NCBI RefSeq assembly: GCF_000003815.2
Contig: NC_049986.1
Span: 14,837,811 to 14,897,810 of the forward strand
DNA: 60,000 bases
Direction of reading: 5' to 3'
Source: Branchiostoma floridae
Taxonomy: Eukaryota > Chordata > Leptocardii > Amphioxiformes > Branchiostomatidae
Made by a program: the position numbers and the translations under genes. Of the stretch, positions 17,376-31,200 are shown piece by piece. The notes below the pieces were generated by a model. That model searched no databases, was not told the DNA's origin, and was given only the letters and a program-made list of their open reading frames with translations. How positions within the stretch are numbered: the first letter of the stretch is position 1; every line of letters begins with the position of its first letter.

Positions 17376-18880
17376 CTGTGGCAAAAGAACGAATGCAAGA
17401 TGTCATTTCAGGCCAGACGGAAACAAAATAACCCATGGAGGTAATGTGGTTGGCATTTCACTCATCAGATTAAGGTACATCAGATTCTCCAAATTGTATT
17501 TGGAAAATTCACTCAGTCTGATAGATCCTAGTATTACCACTCAGTGCGTATAAATGAATCTAAGTCAATGGCAGGTCATCTCAGTACACAGTTTATATGT
17601 TTATATATTCATTAGGACTTAAATGATGTAATCTGTATCTCTGAAATATCTTATCGGACCCTTACTTCTTCTCTCGTGACCTCAATGAAAAGCGGCCTGC
17701 ATGCCAATTTGAGATTTATGAAAAGATAAAGGTTCAAACAAACAAACAACAGGACACTAGTTCTCTGCTCTAGAGTGTCAGTGGAAGCGCATACGCAGAT
17801 GTAGAAGTAATTTTCAGGATTTCTGATGTGACAGTCTCATTCTCAGTCAACTTAAGGTGCGAAGCCGACATATTTTCTGGAGACCTCGGTTTACTCGGTT
17901 TATTCCTCAAAGCCTTTAGGATAACATTTTAGTGGAAGACAGACGTCAATGGAGTTCACGATAAGGCGAGATCAAAGACTTGGGCTTGTAGCTCCTCGCT
18001 CATGGCTGGATATTCATCAGCTTGGCTGACAAGCCGCTCTCAGGAAACCAATTTACAAGCAGTGCTTTCAGCATGCTTCTTACAGGCTTATTGGTTTGTT
18101 TACAACTAATTTTACCTCAGCTCTCGTTACGTCCAGAAATGACCCGTTGTGTGGATATCTATCAATTAGATACATTGACTTTTCTCAAAAAGCTTCGAAG
18201 TCTATAAATTCGTCTACAACAAAAACTACATGAACCTATCTTTGAACGATATGTCGTATTCTAGGGTACATTTGTATCTCTCACTCACTCACTCGCTCGC
18301 TCACTCACTCACTCACTCATCCTTGCCGCATATCAGTCCATTTGTATTTGCACAGCCATCATGTTATGCCTGCCACAATGCTTTTTCCTTTTCTAATAAA
18401 TTCTGGATTTCGTGTTTATCACTTTCCTTTGGCATTGCATACTTGTTTTACGAGGCCAGATCATGGGTTTAATGGCGTCTCCACTGCCAAGGCTTACCAA
18501 AAGAAACGTTTACAGGCTCGTTAAATGTGTACAAAGAGCAGTAAGCTCTTCGAAGCCTGTAGCAAGATATAAGTGTTTGACATATAGAAGAAGTAATATC
18601 CATTCATGATGTATTGTCAACCACATTATGGAAAAGTAAGACGAAAATTATTTTTAAAAAACACGGTATGGTATGTAACTTATTGAGTAGAACGCATTGA
18701 CAGTATCTTTATGCACCTCATATATAACTGTAAAAGTCACATTCAGAGGCAGTTAACTGTGATACGTAGAGACCATGATATTTTATGGGATCAGGGAATG
18801 TGAAATATTGAAATGGCGGAAATGGATAGGGAATGGGGTTTTCCCGAGGAAGAGTTAGGACATGTACGGGGATGGGCTAC
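17376..18880 (-). other. Intron of PCP4-like gene
   Basis: No coding signal on either strand. Contains a (CTCA)n tract. Confidence 0.4.
18277..18320. repeat. (CTCA)n microsatellite
   Basis: Eleven or so tetranucleotides of ctca with two ctcg variants. Confidence 0.95.
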
Positions 18881-18985
18881 CGTAATTGTGTTCTGTACCG
18901 GAATCGTTCAGACGGAGTTCCACGGTGGAGTCGGGGTCCTCGGGACAGCTCCGTGCGTCCACACTCATGGACTTGTTAAACATGG
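18881..18985 (-). CDS. Candidate upstream coding exon of PCP4-like gene
   Basis: On the - strand, an acceptor gttttatctgcag is followed at once by CCATG and an open frame: MFNKSMSVDARSCPEDPDS then TVELRLNDSGTEHNY, ending at a GT donor (gtagcc from 18880). The exon leaves in phase 1, and joining it to the exon at 17375 gives Y-A-M-A-R-K with no stop, about 90 residues in total. The matching phase is the main support. The donor is weak and I do not recognise the N-terminus. It may be an alternative first coding exon or a chance frame. Confidence 0.4.
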
Positions 18986-21608
18986 CTGCAGATAAAACAG
19001 GACGGAGCACACAAAGATAGACTCTCTTTCCAAGGCCACAGGCGAGCCTTGGGACAGAGGTCCTGGGGAAACGCATTTTGTGGTGTGGACCGGTGCCCGC
19101 CATCTTACTGAATACTGTCCTTCAAAATCATTTAACGTCACGGAAAATACAAAGCATATCAAGACAACAGCTTCCTTAGATATATATCCAGTACAGAGGC
19201 AAGGCTGGAATTCCGTGGTATGGGGCATGCACTGATTCACAACATTTTACTCACAACGCAGAGACAGAGACATACATGGCTTTTTACAGATAATTAAAGA
19301 CGACACAGTACCGGAAGATCAATGGGAATAACACACTGACACTGGACATGAGAATGGTGTTGTGCTAGGTACAGTCAAGTAGACTTTGACATTGTTCCGA
19401 TAGACACAGAATGCGACAAGACAGTTACAAATGACACTGACAAGTGACATTGAACAAGGTCACAGTCAGCACTGCCACTGTAGACCTTTGGGGGTACAGT
19501 CAGTTGACATTAAACACAAGATAAGGGAAACCGGATACGTTAGAATGGATGAATAACACAGTGGGATGGGTAGCATTAACTTTGGCTACGACTTTCAAAC
19601 ACCTATATCGGTAATATAGACATGTTGTGATGGTTGATAATTGATTAATAACAACATGTTTGGTTTTAGCAAAGGTCTGTCCATGGTGCTGATATCTGAG
19701 GTGCTTTAACGATACGTTTTGCAATTTTTTTTTGGGGGGGGGATTAATCTATCAATCAAGCTCGTATTTATCTCTATAATAATTTACAACCAAAGTTTCA
19801 ACTGTCAATGCAAAAGACAAGGAGCTTTAGACCATACGCATTAATAGCCATTGCTTATAGATAATCGAAACGGCTCAAAATGTCAGCTAACGGAGGGAGT
19901 GTATTGTAAATTGGTAATGGCGCGTGTGTGACCTTTAAAACATAGTCATCCCACTGTGGAACACAAATAAAGCATGAGAGGGAGCAGGTGCTGCTGCTTT
20001 ATGAAATTCTCAGAAATTATATCGATCGTGCCGTTGTTGTTGTAGAGTAGAGAGAACGGGTTAAGGGCAATATTTCCAGCAATTACTCTATCCCTGCACA
20101 CTGAGCTACCGTCTTTCTTTTAGCCGGAACTCGTTTCTAGCCGTTTTTATTGCTTGTCACTGCTGATATTAAAGAACTAAGGTAAAAACATGATAGATGT
20201 CTCATGGAAAGGGCGTTCATTTTCCAGCAGTCAGTCACAACCTATACGACTGTCTCCCTCTCGTATATCAAAGCAAACTGCTCTCGATAAATCGTTCATT
20301 CTACGTTGACAGATGAGGTCTTCTCAGAGCATCGTGATATGCCAGATATATCGTATCCAATGTTTCTGGATTGTCTTGGCGTGTTGGATTTGATGACTAT
20401 TTGAGCTGTGAATCACCCAATGAAAAAGCGTTGCACCGCTAAAGTTTGACGTTTGTACTTTGTATCTTAAGCATAACAAATCCAGCAGTGCCCCAAAGGT
20501 TTTACCATTGATTGAAGGAAGTATCTTTAACATGTTGTGCACGGCAAGCGGTGGTCTGGTTGTACATCACGGCGTGTGTTCACATCTGCATTCATCCATC
20601 TCAGCCAATGGAGATGCACACCTGTGTTCCCCCATCATCTGTCTGATTGATGTACCGGTATTCAGCCAAAGCCGTCCTTTACAAACTGCGGGCCGTTAGA
20701 ACATTTATCTCCGGCGCACTGACTGTGTGATATACCCCGCTACAGACAGGTCTTTTATCCCCGTCGACTAGAGGAAATTACTTCAGTACGATGGATGTGA
20801 AAGCACTGTTCTCAGGGACAATCTTGCTTAAAGGTCGCGGCATTTGGAAACCTTTCTGAAACGACCATTGTGGTGGAAAATGCATCTTTTAAAGTAGATT
20901 ACGAAAGAGACGCAACTGTGATTTTGTAGTGCGGCAAATGATTAGAAAATATGGGCGCATGGTTGAAGGTGGTATTGCTGTGAAAAAACGGGATTGTATG
21001 AAAAATAATCATAGAAGCAAACTAGAATGGTGTTGCCAAGCTGTTTCTTTTGGGTTCACTTCCCATAAATCCGCCGTAAATTGCTATGGTTACCAGTATA
21101 TCCGGCACATATTGTTTTTGATGCTGATCAATCTAGCGTTACATGAAAAAAGAAGTAGAATTGTAATAATCATACCGTGCAAAACACCCTCGCCCAACTC
21201 CTCTGCCATCATAACCAACTTTTTTCTACTTGTTACTTGCCGCTATTCTGTGTACAGTTTCAAGGTGATTATACAAAAATGCTGATGCGACTGATACTTT
21301 GACATGCATTTTCAGAGGCTGCCAAGAAACATCGTTAAGATCTTTCTCAGTGTTAAGATTACCCATGTCTTGACGTGTGCGGTAGGAGGCAATCTTATCG
21401 GGACTGTCGGGATCAGTATCTCTGGCACATCCCCCTGTATGTGTTCACAGTTAGATCAACACATATCAACTTAATGTACCGACGCATCAGCCCGGGATAT
21501 AAAAGTTTTGCAGTTTTCAGTTGACAGAGCAACAGAATGTACTTCGTGGAGGAAATCAGTCCTATGTGGGAGTGTGGGAGTAAAGTACATGATCTACCAT
21601 CAGAGCAA
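18986..21608. other. Non-coding, probable intron of PCP4-like gene
   Basis: No supported exon. If the promoter at 42.4 kb belongs to the PCP4-like gene, this is the start of a ~23-kb intron. Confidence 0.35.
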
Positions 21609-21970
21609 GCCTCCTTCATTGGCGTCTCTGGGGGTCTGTTTTTTTTTTTTTTTTTTTTTGGTTGGGGGATGGATTCGCGATTTTTAACTGGGAATACGCC
21701 GAACAGGGAAAATATGCCGGGAAAGGAAAATATGCCGGGGAAGGAATATATACCGGGAAATTTGTACAGGCCCCCATGGCCAGCACGCATGCAAGACTTC
21801 GGCGAGAACTGAGCCATATTAAAAAAAAAACTTGCTGGGGGCTCGTACAAGCTTCTCAGTATATATTCCTTTCCCGGCATTTTTCCTTTCCCGGCATATT
21901 TTCCTTTTCCGGCGTATTCCCGGTTAAACGGTTAAAAATCGCGGCCCCCAGAGACGCCGGTGAAGGAGGC
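21609..21970. mobile_element. 362-bp foldback MITE
   Basis: Ends gcctccttcattggcgtctc and its complement (gagacgccggtgaaggaggc) bound an almost fully self-complementary element. Inside both arms are matched cgatttttaa, gggaatacgccg and repeated aaaatatgccgggaaagg blocks. A poly-T run follows the left end. No clear target duplication was found. Frames through it, up to 155 codons, follow from this palindrome and are not genes. Confidence 0.85.
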
Positions 21971-24900
21971 CTATCGTGCCAGGCAGATCTATTCTGTCTT
22001 TACTGTTCTCCTGCGTCGGTCTTTATCGTCCCATGCCAGCATAGGCGTTGATCCTAAAATTGACGCTACTCTGATCTTGCATAGTGTGACTACACTCTTG
22101 ACTATCGTTGTTGCCTCAGTTACATAAGTACAAGAAGTACTTGTCCATCATTGGTTACACTCAAAGCTCCATTTTGTATGTACTAGTTTAAAGTATCTAG
22201 TATCGTTGGATCTTTGCATTGCTTTCTGTACCTTATGCTGTACCGTACTCAATGTATCCACCTCTTCCGTAATCATGACACGACATTTTATGAACTACTT
22301 GTTTCACAATGATTGCATCTGTGATTTAGACGTTTCACGGATTTACATGTCAACATATTCGATAAAGAAATGATGATGTTCGTCCATTGTCGTCTTGAAG
22401 ATAAAATGTTTTCTTGAAGGCAACCTTTAGAAGAGAAGAAGGAGCATTCGCCCTTAACGTCAGCCATTACCACGTTCTTACCATACACATCTTTATGGAT
22501 ACAATGTATGTCCATATTCGCCGCTATGGGAATATCATCGTTCGTCACTTCCAGAGATCTTGTATAGATAAATGTTGATGCCAGTTGTTCCGTGCATTAG
22601 AGACCCAGGATAGATCCGTCACGCAGAGAAACCCGACAGAACAAAGATCCCGCGCGGTAAGGTGAAGTACACCCGGTGTGCGGAATGTTTCCTGTGACCC
22701 GTGAGGTCACGTCTGATGGCCCTCAAGCGATGGAGCAAGAAAAAGTCATATCCAAGGGTGCCATTAAAGATGAGAGTTGGGTACTTTCACCTCGATTTCG
22801 TCATAAAACAAGTCGGGTATGTTTGTCCGTTATGGCCGTGGCCGTCTGTTACGTAGTTGCTCATATTTTACCTTAAGTAGAGCTTTCGCTTTATGTTCAT
22901 ACTGTGTATCCAAAGTCTAGATGGCATACATATCATGCCTTCTGAGTTGGCATACAAGCCCTCGAGGAAATCACGTCAAAGGATATTCAAGTGATTGATA
23001 GACGTGGATGTTTGGGCTAAATCTAACGTATGCACTCTTAGATACTTAGGTCTAAAAGTTGAAACTAGCGGTAAGGTGTGAGCATGCCGTATATCCTACA
23101 CCCCACTTGATTACAACTTGATTGCTGAAGACGTGATGAACAACCAAAGGGCGAGCTAAACTTTCTGGTTCAAAGTCAAACAGGCCATGATTACTGATTT
23201 CCCATCAATCAACCGTTTGGCAATTTCCTCCTCCTTGTTCTCGCCGTACCTAATGGAGGATGTGATTTCTTTTCACGCCACTTGTCGGACCCCAAATTAA
23301 ACTTTCATCAGGGGCCCTGTAGAATTGGAATGCACAGAGGGCGTGTGGCGTGTGCTGTGCCCCGGTGGAGAGCCACAGACGAACGAAATTACATGATTTA
23401 AAATGACCCACGTTCTGTCAGATCCAGGGGGAAGTGACCCACGGAAAACGTAATCTATATTCTATGAATTAGTTTCCGACGTGGGGCAGAAATTGTCACA
23501 AAAATAGGTTGGAGCCACAATAAGAGGTCAATGTGACATTCAGGATTTTATCCTGACCGTACGCGATGCAACTTTAGTGGCTAGTGCAGGGGTGGTTATA
23601 CTTTGAGAAAAATTAAACAAAACATCACTTAAAAACATCATGACGGTTTAAGTTCAGAATGAGAGAGAACTGTAATCGGTTTCTTGCATGACGAAGTCAG
23701 CCACGATCCGTTATAGCAACGACAAAGCCCCAATGAACTTCTTGCCCCACGCTATTAGAAAAGATAGATCGGCCTGCTCCCCTGTTATCAAATAATGGAC
23801 ATGATGGATGATGTGTGGATGCCCTCTGCCCCCTTCCCTCTGACGGCGCCTAATTCTGTTCCCCATGGCGCTATGAGACGTTTTTCCCGTGTGGAGCTGT
23901 CACCTAAGATACAACCCTGGCAGATCTGCGAATACTGAGAAAGCAGTCCGATGCTACGTTGTATCCCCAAGAGATGCGTAGCTGTTACAAAGTTTATTCA
24001 TTAAGGAAACTGACAGGTTACCGAAGCGTAGCAGGAGAGGTTTTATTAACTGATCGCAGAGAATCTTTTTACTTCGCTACTTGTGGATATACATGTGGTT
24101 GTTGTGATGAACTTGGCATTTATGGGGAAATGCATTTTCTTACTCTTACCTGGAATATTCTAACGTAAGTTTACATTAACATCCGAATTATGGATGACAT
24201 CTGTGGGGCATTGATTTTTGTATATTCTAAGAAAATGTGGCCACATGTCACCCAATAGCATTCCTGGTCAATCACAATTTTATGCTTGTCAAAGGATCTG
24301 ATCTAGAGGGTCAGGGGGCACATGGTCAGGGCATGGGGCCACTGCTCGCGCCCTTGTTCCCCTCTTTAAACAAGACTGTCAATAATGAAATTGTTGTTGT
24401 TGAAATGTCAACGATGGTCTCTTACATACTTACTAGAAATGAACATAAGATAAACCAAGCCGGGAAGGAATATAATGGACTTGATGTTCAGTCCTGTGTG
24501 CCTTGGCAGCATTTTTCCCTTGATTTTTTTTGTCACCGCCGTGCGTTAGTTTTGGTGTCTCCCGAGGATGTCATCCATAAAATTAAATCAGTGTGGCCAA
24601 TGGCAAATTCCTGACTTTTACAGCCCGCAGAATATTTCAACTCTTAAGAACTGCTTTACCAGAACCAGAAATTGCCATACGCCTCACAAACTGTTGCTGT
24701 GTCTTGTAAGGAACATTCAAGATTCCATTACAAGCACTGCGGAGTCTCTAACGAGAAAGCCATACACCAGGGAAATTTGCACAGTATGCTGCGACCGCAT
24801 CTTCGTCGTTAATCGTGACAGGTACAGTACTGATTGATTGTGAATAATTCATTTAGAAGCGAAGACTCTTCTTTATTGAGTCTTTACAAGGGGACATTGT

Positions 24901-26096
24901 TACAAGAGGCGTAAATCTTCAGTTAGGGCGCCATTACTTGTAAAACTGTTATCATCAAAATGCTTCACTTATTCTAAGGACGAAAACCTTTAAGGTTTAC
25001 ATGATTTCATTTTCAAGAGAAACTGGTACATATGTGTGGTATATGAGCAGGTCTGGAATTTCGAATTCGTCTTCTACACGCACATATACAGTAACGGTAT
25101 TAAGAACGAGGCCCGGTACATTGGTTAACTATAATGATCAATTCTGTCCACCAGCGTTCTTATTCTCATAGGAAATTTCACACAATGAAACACATCAGAA
25201 TTACCAATCGCGACGTGAATACGAGCGGAACGATTATGGATATACCTACACCTGGTGTATCATGTCTCTATGGACGCTTATCTCTACAATGTTGCAAAAC
25301 ACGTTCGCAATCAGCCAAGAATAGATAGTGTTTTGTAATGCAAGTATATACGTTTGAAAACAACAGTATGTGACCATTTTTAAATGTATTGAGTGTGCTC
25401 GTAATGTGACGTTGTAAAGCAAGTGGCTTACTGTCATATCTTTTAGGCATGAGAACTAGATCTAGAGGGCATTTTGTAAGGCAGAAGCACAAAATTATGC
25501 AGAGTTCAAAGAATGTTAAGCGCACACGTCAGCAGCATTACGACCAGGAGGAATTTAACACAGGGGAGCCCCCGGGCACGTACTGTGTAATATATAAGGG
25601 AATTTATACACAGAGGTTATATGTGCTGACGCGGAATATCTTCACTTGGAGTTCTCTCACAGAATGAGTTATTTTTCAATCTACAACAATGTTGTAAAGG
25701 TTTGGGTACAAGTATAGTTGGAGTAATCTAAATTCACTGGGAACAATTTAGAAATTAAACATGTATTGCAACGAATAGTAGATATAGATGTTAATCCCTC
25801 TAGCCGTCTGATATGTATTAGGATATATGGAAGCTACGCGTTTATAATGGGGTCCTTTGAGAAAAAGTCTTTTGTTATGTCTGAAGATTCGCCAAGGATT
25901 CTGGGGATGTTCTGTACTGTTCATCTTACGTCGATGGTCTCCAAGTATTTGCCATAGAGCAAATTGTACATAAATCGTCTGTTGAAGACGTCGTTACCTG
26001 AGATACTGTCTGAGAAATTGTGCGAACAGAACATACGTATATACAGGGTTACGTACTGATGGACTGGATTGTCCAGTAAATCGATGCTAACTCAGT

Positions 26097-26115
26097 TATG
26101 TATGTATGTATGTAT
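26097..26115. repeat. (TATG)n microsatellite
   Basis: Short tatg tandem run. Confidence 0.95.
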
Positions 26116-27092
26116 AGCGCTGGTATAAAAGGTTTGGAGGAAGCAGGGGAGATGTTGTAAATAGATTTAGAGGAGAACGGAGGTTTCTAGCTATTTACAA
26201 TTCTTAGCTCGGGTTCTGTTCCAAGGGGAACACCATTCAAATGGTGGTAGTGCAGCAGCATAGTCCTTTTAGATTGATGATAGCTATGGCCTACACTGCA
26301 GAATATTTCATTACGTGCGCGGAGATAGAACGGATATTGTTTGACACTGCTCAGCTGCGCTGTTGGTGAAATCAAATTATCTGGCGCGTATTCATCTGAA
26401 GACGGATGTGATGTTCAAGATGACCAATTTTGGTAGTTACACAATGAGTTCAAAATAAAATGTTCGCACAAAGGAAATATATGATAGTATGGGAAACAGG
26501 GACCGGGAATGGTGAGTCTAAAGAGTACACAAACACAGAGTACAAACACTACGGGGCACGCATTTGTCACAACAAACGGTAATATTCTAGTCTTACCATC
26601 TTGGGACTTGTCCATGGTGCTGGATTGCCAGTTGCTCAGGTCACCAGTTGTGCAGTTATCGGCGTTGACTACAGACGGTCAGCTACGTTGTCAATGGAGA
26701 ACTCCTGCAGAAATAAATCGGTGTCTTTCAGTTTTGTATCTATACCTGCAACATCCAGATAGCTGTGTTTCTGCGTAATTGGGTCAAGAGCGTTTGTAAT
26801 GACATCTTTGATGGGTGTGATCTAATTTTCGCAGAGGCGGATCGCACATAATGATATCAGTGCCTGGCTGATTGTGCGCTAAGCATAGCCTGATATACCA
26901 ACACGGTTTGATGGAATGTTATCTCTTTTAAACACTTCAAATCACTTCAGAAGATCGAATCTTACAATCTAGCTATAAGATGCTGCGGTTATTTAGAATC
27001 TCTTGATTCCTTTCTGGTGATGGGCCAGTTCTCTACCAGAGTGATGTGCTTAGCCCCCTCTACTCCCTAGCTACGCGGGGTTATTTGGGAGT

Positions 27093-27129
27093 AAAACAAA
27101 ACAAAACAAAACAAGACAAGACAAGACAA
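27093..27129. repeat. (AAAAC)n/(AAGAC)n simple repeat
   Basis: Runs of aaaac grading into aagac. Confidence 0.95.
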
Positions 27130-28111
27130 CCCGACTGTGCCTTTCTTATCCCCCTTTTGTTCCTCTCTTCTCCTCTTGCTTGTTATGAGAAGGTACGAAG
27201 TCTCCTCCTTGTAAGCCTTTGATGGGAAATTCTTGACTAACGGATTATGCACTTAATCATGGATTAAGCTTGTCATCTCTTCATTACATAAAAACGCAGC
27301 AGTAATATATCCCGAACCCAGCAACGATACACCGTTGTCTGCAATGTAGACGATGATATGCGCGGCGTGCACAATTTGTCGAAATTTCCAGGTCCTAACC
27401 AGCAGATATCTTGAGCCTAGTAACCGTGACTGGTTACTGTCTGCACCACACGGCCGTTTCGATGTAAATGGCTTTACTGACCTTGAGTATTGTGCCGATT
27501 GTTGAGCCGGGATCGACCATTTTTCTGTGTGCACAAATCTTTATTATCTAATTTCGCCAGAGACTCGATTAATCATCATGAGTAGTTAACATACGATCCG
27601 CTTCCGACATCGCGAACGATGTGCTTTGTTTAGTTGTAACGTGTTATATGTGCAATAACTCACACACAAACAACTGCAGCATGGATATAGCAGGGGTGGA
27701 TCCCGCGGAATTCTACTGACGTCATAAAGTGTGTTTTATATGGATTTGTGTCACGTTGCCATGGTAGCCGACAGGATTGACACATCATGTTATTCTAACA
27801 TTTTATATATTGTTTCCCTGCCTCGTAAAAGTAATAAATATAAAAGTTCATTGACATAGCTTGCAAATACAATTTGAATTCACTGCATGTCCCACCATGT
27901 GTAATATATTACAACTCTTTGCACTATTGATGCAATAAATTAATGTATTATCTTGTCACGTTTTGATAATTTCACTCAGATTGTAGGGGCTTTTGCTTGA
28001 ATAAGAAAGGGCCTCGTTTGATAGATATCTACAGGCTACAGCTGAATAGATTCATTTAAGATGTTGAGATTTTAAGATTTTGAGACACAGAAGAAACGAG
28101 AGGCAATGTCT

Positions 28112-28298
28112 AGCCTCCACCAGGACTTCCTACGGGGGTGCGGGGACCGTAGAATTCGAGAAATTCGCCAGGAGAATCGGTCCACGCTTAGGTTCATGAT
28201 TCTCCTGCGCGGCCGGTCAACTCCGCTGATAGCAAAACTCCCCTGGCAAATTTTCTCTCTATAATACCCACCGTAGTCAGTCTGGTAGAGACTAGGCT
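28112..28298. mobile_element. Decayed MITE with TAGCCT ends
   Basis: The left end tagcctccaccaggacttcc and the right end, whose complement reads tagcctagtctctaccagac, are alignable inverted repeats, both followed by a ctacgg block. No target duplication survives. The ends resemble those of the element at 38226. Confidence 0.55.
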
Positions 28299-31200
28299 AT
28301 TTCCATGACTACTGCTGAAGCTCGTTCTAACACATGCTTATCAACTAGGCATCTATCCGCACCAACTCCTACTTTTCACAACACAACTTTCACTAAGTGG
28401 GCGGTCTATCTCATGGCAGATAGCCACATCACTCTAAGTAATACATGCTCTCTTGTCTCGTCTTTCCGTCTGGACAGATATGTCCCGTTCACATGGCAGT
28501 GTGTTAGGTTTCTGCATGCATCACAGCCAGCGACGACATTTATCGGCGACGATACGAAATCGCGGTAACAAGCTTAAGGTCGAATTAAGCTTACATCTGG
28601 TAGTTTAGCAAGGTTGAATTCAACAAATCCAGTTAAGTGATGCGAATAGAGAAATTAGTTTTGACGTGGAATAGATACTTGTTTTTTTTTTGCGGAAAGT
28701 ATCCAGCAGTCACCATAAATAAGGACTTTAAGCCATGTTTACGAGTTAGAAGAATATGGTAGTCGTAAGCTGGCAAGGATTGTGATAGAAAAATCAATAT
28801 GGTTTCCCTTCAAACTACAGGACGGAAGTTATTGGGAATCGTCGTAAAGCATACCCTCTCTAGTGCCAGTAGTCGGTGGCTAGTACCTAACTGCGAATCG
28901 TTAGTCCTAAGTCCTAAGATGTCGTATGTTGCTATGGGAACGGTCCTGTAGAACGTACCTAGGTGTGTTTTCTACATATTTTAAGAAACAAAATAAGTTA
29001 CATGTTTTCAAATACAAAACACGTAGGTTGTCTGTTCCTTCATACAGGAGTGTACTCGTAATCCCATAAAATGCACAAACAGGAACTTCGACGGATAATT
29101 CTAATTGGCTCTATATCTTAACCATGGCAAGTAACGTTACGTCTGATATGATTTTGGGACTTTTCAACGCTCAGCTAATGAAGCCACAGGAGACTGAACC
29201 AGCCAGAAGGAAATAACACAAGCAGTGTTGCAGATCACTGCCTGAAGATGAAAACGTTACGGGAAATACTCCTGCTGCCCACATTGACCTCGTCCAAATT
29301 ATCTGTGATTGCTACGATTACGGTAGGGATAGTTTCCATAGAAACGGATTATGTATAGCATTAGGCTGCCATTTAATAACCCTCTCATCTAAGCGTAGGG
29401 TCAATCTTGTGCAGGGACATTGAATACATTTGTCGAGCTAGACACAATATATTTGCCATCCCTTCTGACAGGAAAACTATTACCAAACCCATATGTCCCA
29501 CAAACTTTCGATCGTCTTGGTCTTGTCTTTCTTAGTTATGGAGCAAATCGAGTCTGCTTTTCAACATGAATATATTAAAAAAAAACTTAAATGGTTTCGT
29601 CACAAACAGTAACAAAAACATAATAGGTTGTCATCAAAGCTGAGTTAGTTATCGATGTTAAAATCATTTCTGTTTTTCTGCCATGTCTGTATGATAGTTC
29701 TAATGTACACATCCCCAACGTTGTACCTTATTGTCAAATTGTAAGGCGTTATGGTGCAATGTTTGTTTACAAAAACCTCAATGACATATAGATGCAGCTT
29801 TATCAAACATTCATGAGATAAACGAGTTTCACAAATACATGCTAGCACTGACCTTAATCTGTGTCTCATAGCAACAACGAGAAACCAAAGGGAATACAAG
29901 ATTTTTTATGGTATCTCACCACTGCGTCAGACTGAATAATAAGTATCTCTCTGTAATGTACCAGGGGATCTTGCTAACGTCACTGTCACAGTGTGGCTCC
30001 TGCAGGGAACCTTGAAAATGACTTCGCAAATTCTTTTTTCGTCGATTATCTGTAGTAAGCTAAGTTTGATTGTTCGCATGAGGGCGATTAGAGTGATTTG
30101 TATGCTGACGATGTTCCGTTGGTCTGAAGATTTGCAGCAACAACGTCAAGTCTGACACGATTACTGTAGCGGAGGAGGTTTTACAGCTGCGGAATGGACC
30201 TTAACGAACCAATTACCGTCGACCATAGTTTGAAAAATGAGGTCAAAGAAGACTCGCCCTACTTTCTACCCTCGTTGCGTTTAATTTTACGAGATGTGCA
30301 CATATCAGAAGAACAATTCTGAAACTCTCAGTCGTCAGGAATAATAGTACATAAAGATTTCAGTCTATATTATCTGTTCAAGCGGTCGTGAGGCTTCGTT
30401 TGATCCGTAAAATCTCCAGAATCATCCATCCATCAAACATTGCGTTACTTGCGACAATATCTCAAAATCAGGAACTCAACCCTGTATCATGTAAGGAGGA
30501 AGCAAACATGATATATTGAAAGGTTTTGATACAAACGTCACTATTCGCTTGAGGCAAAAAAGATAATACAGGCAATGGCTAATACTACAGATGGATATAT
30601 TCTGTGTGCACTATCTGTTTTCCGTGTTGTTCATAGAATGGATCTCGACAGCCAGTCGTCTGTGGGGGGCAATTTTCCATTCGATTCAGGAAATACGAAA
30701 CGTATCAAACAAACGCGAAGTCTGACCTACATAATCCGGCCTGAATACTGTACAGCCGAATCAAGAGTTGACGGTGCATTGCCGTCTGAGAAAGATGTTA
30801 GATCTGGCCGAGGCGTTGGAGTCTGCAATTGGACGCCTATTCAAATTGGAGCGTCACGGTTTAGATGCAACGTCTTCCATCCAATTAGGAAGATGCCGTA
30901 TTTACAACCAACATGACTTGTACATGTGTCAATAACTATACCTATATTGACGCGCATCTTTAATAATATTCTAGTCGGGAAAGTCTCGAAGTACTCTGCG
31001 CTCGCAGTACAAAGTTGTTGGTGACTTTTGAAATTTAACTGAGTCTTTCAGCAATTTGCAAATTATGCAATTACTGTTTGCAAATTATGTAATTGGCCAC
31101 TCGACTACCTTGTTCGTTTCCGATATAATATTCCTGTATTATCTGTTCCAACAGGGCGCCTTATTCATAGTGAACGTGTGTATTTTGTAGTTTCTCTCTT

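Larger units (their letters stand above)
21971..28111. other. Non-coding stretch
   Basis: About 6 kb with only short chance frames. Simple repeats at 26097-26115 (TATG)n and 27093-27129 (AAAAC/AAGAC)n. No gene or RNA supported. Confidence 0.35.

Noticed and set aside
21413-22051. Frames of 91-155 codons with repeated FPGIF / GKEN motifs
   Set aside because: They arise from the self-complementary MITE at 21609-21970, not from a gene.
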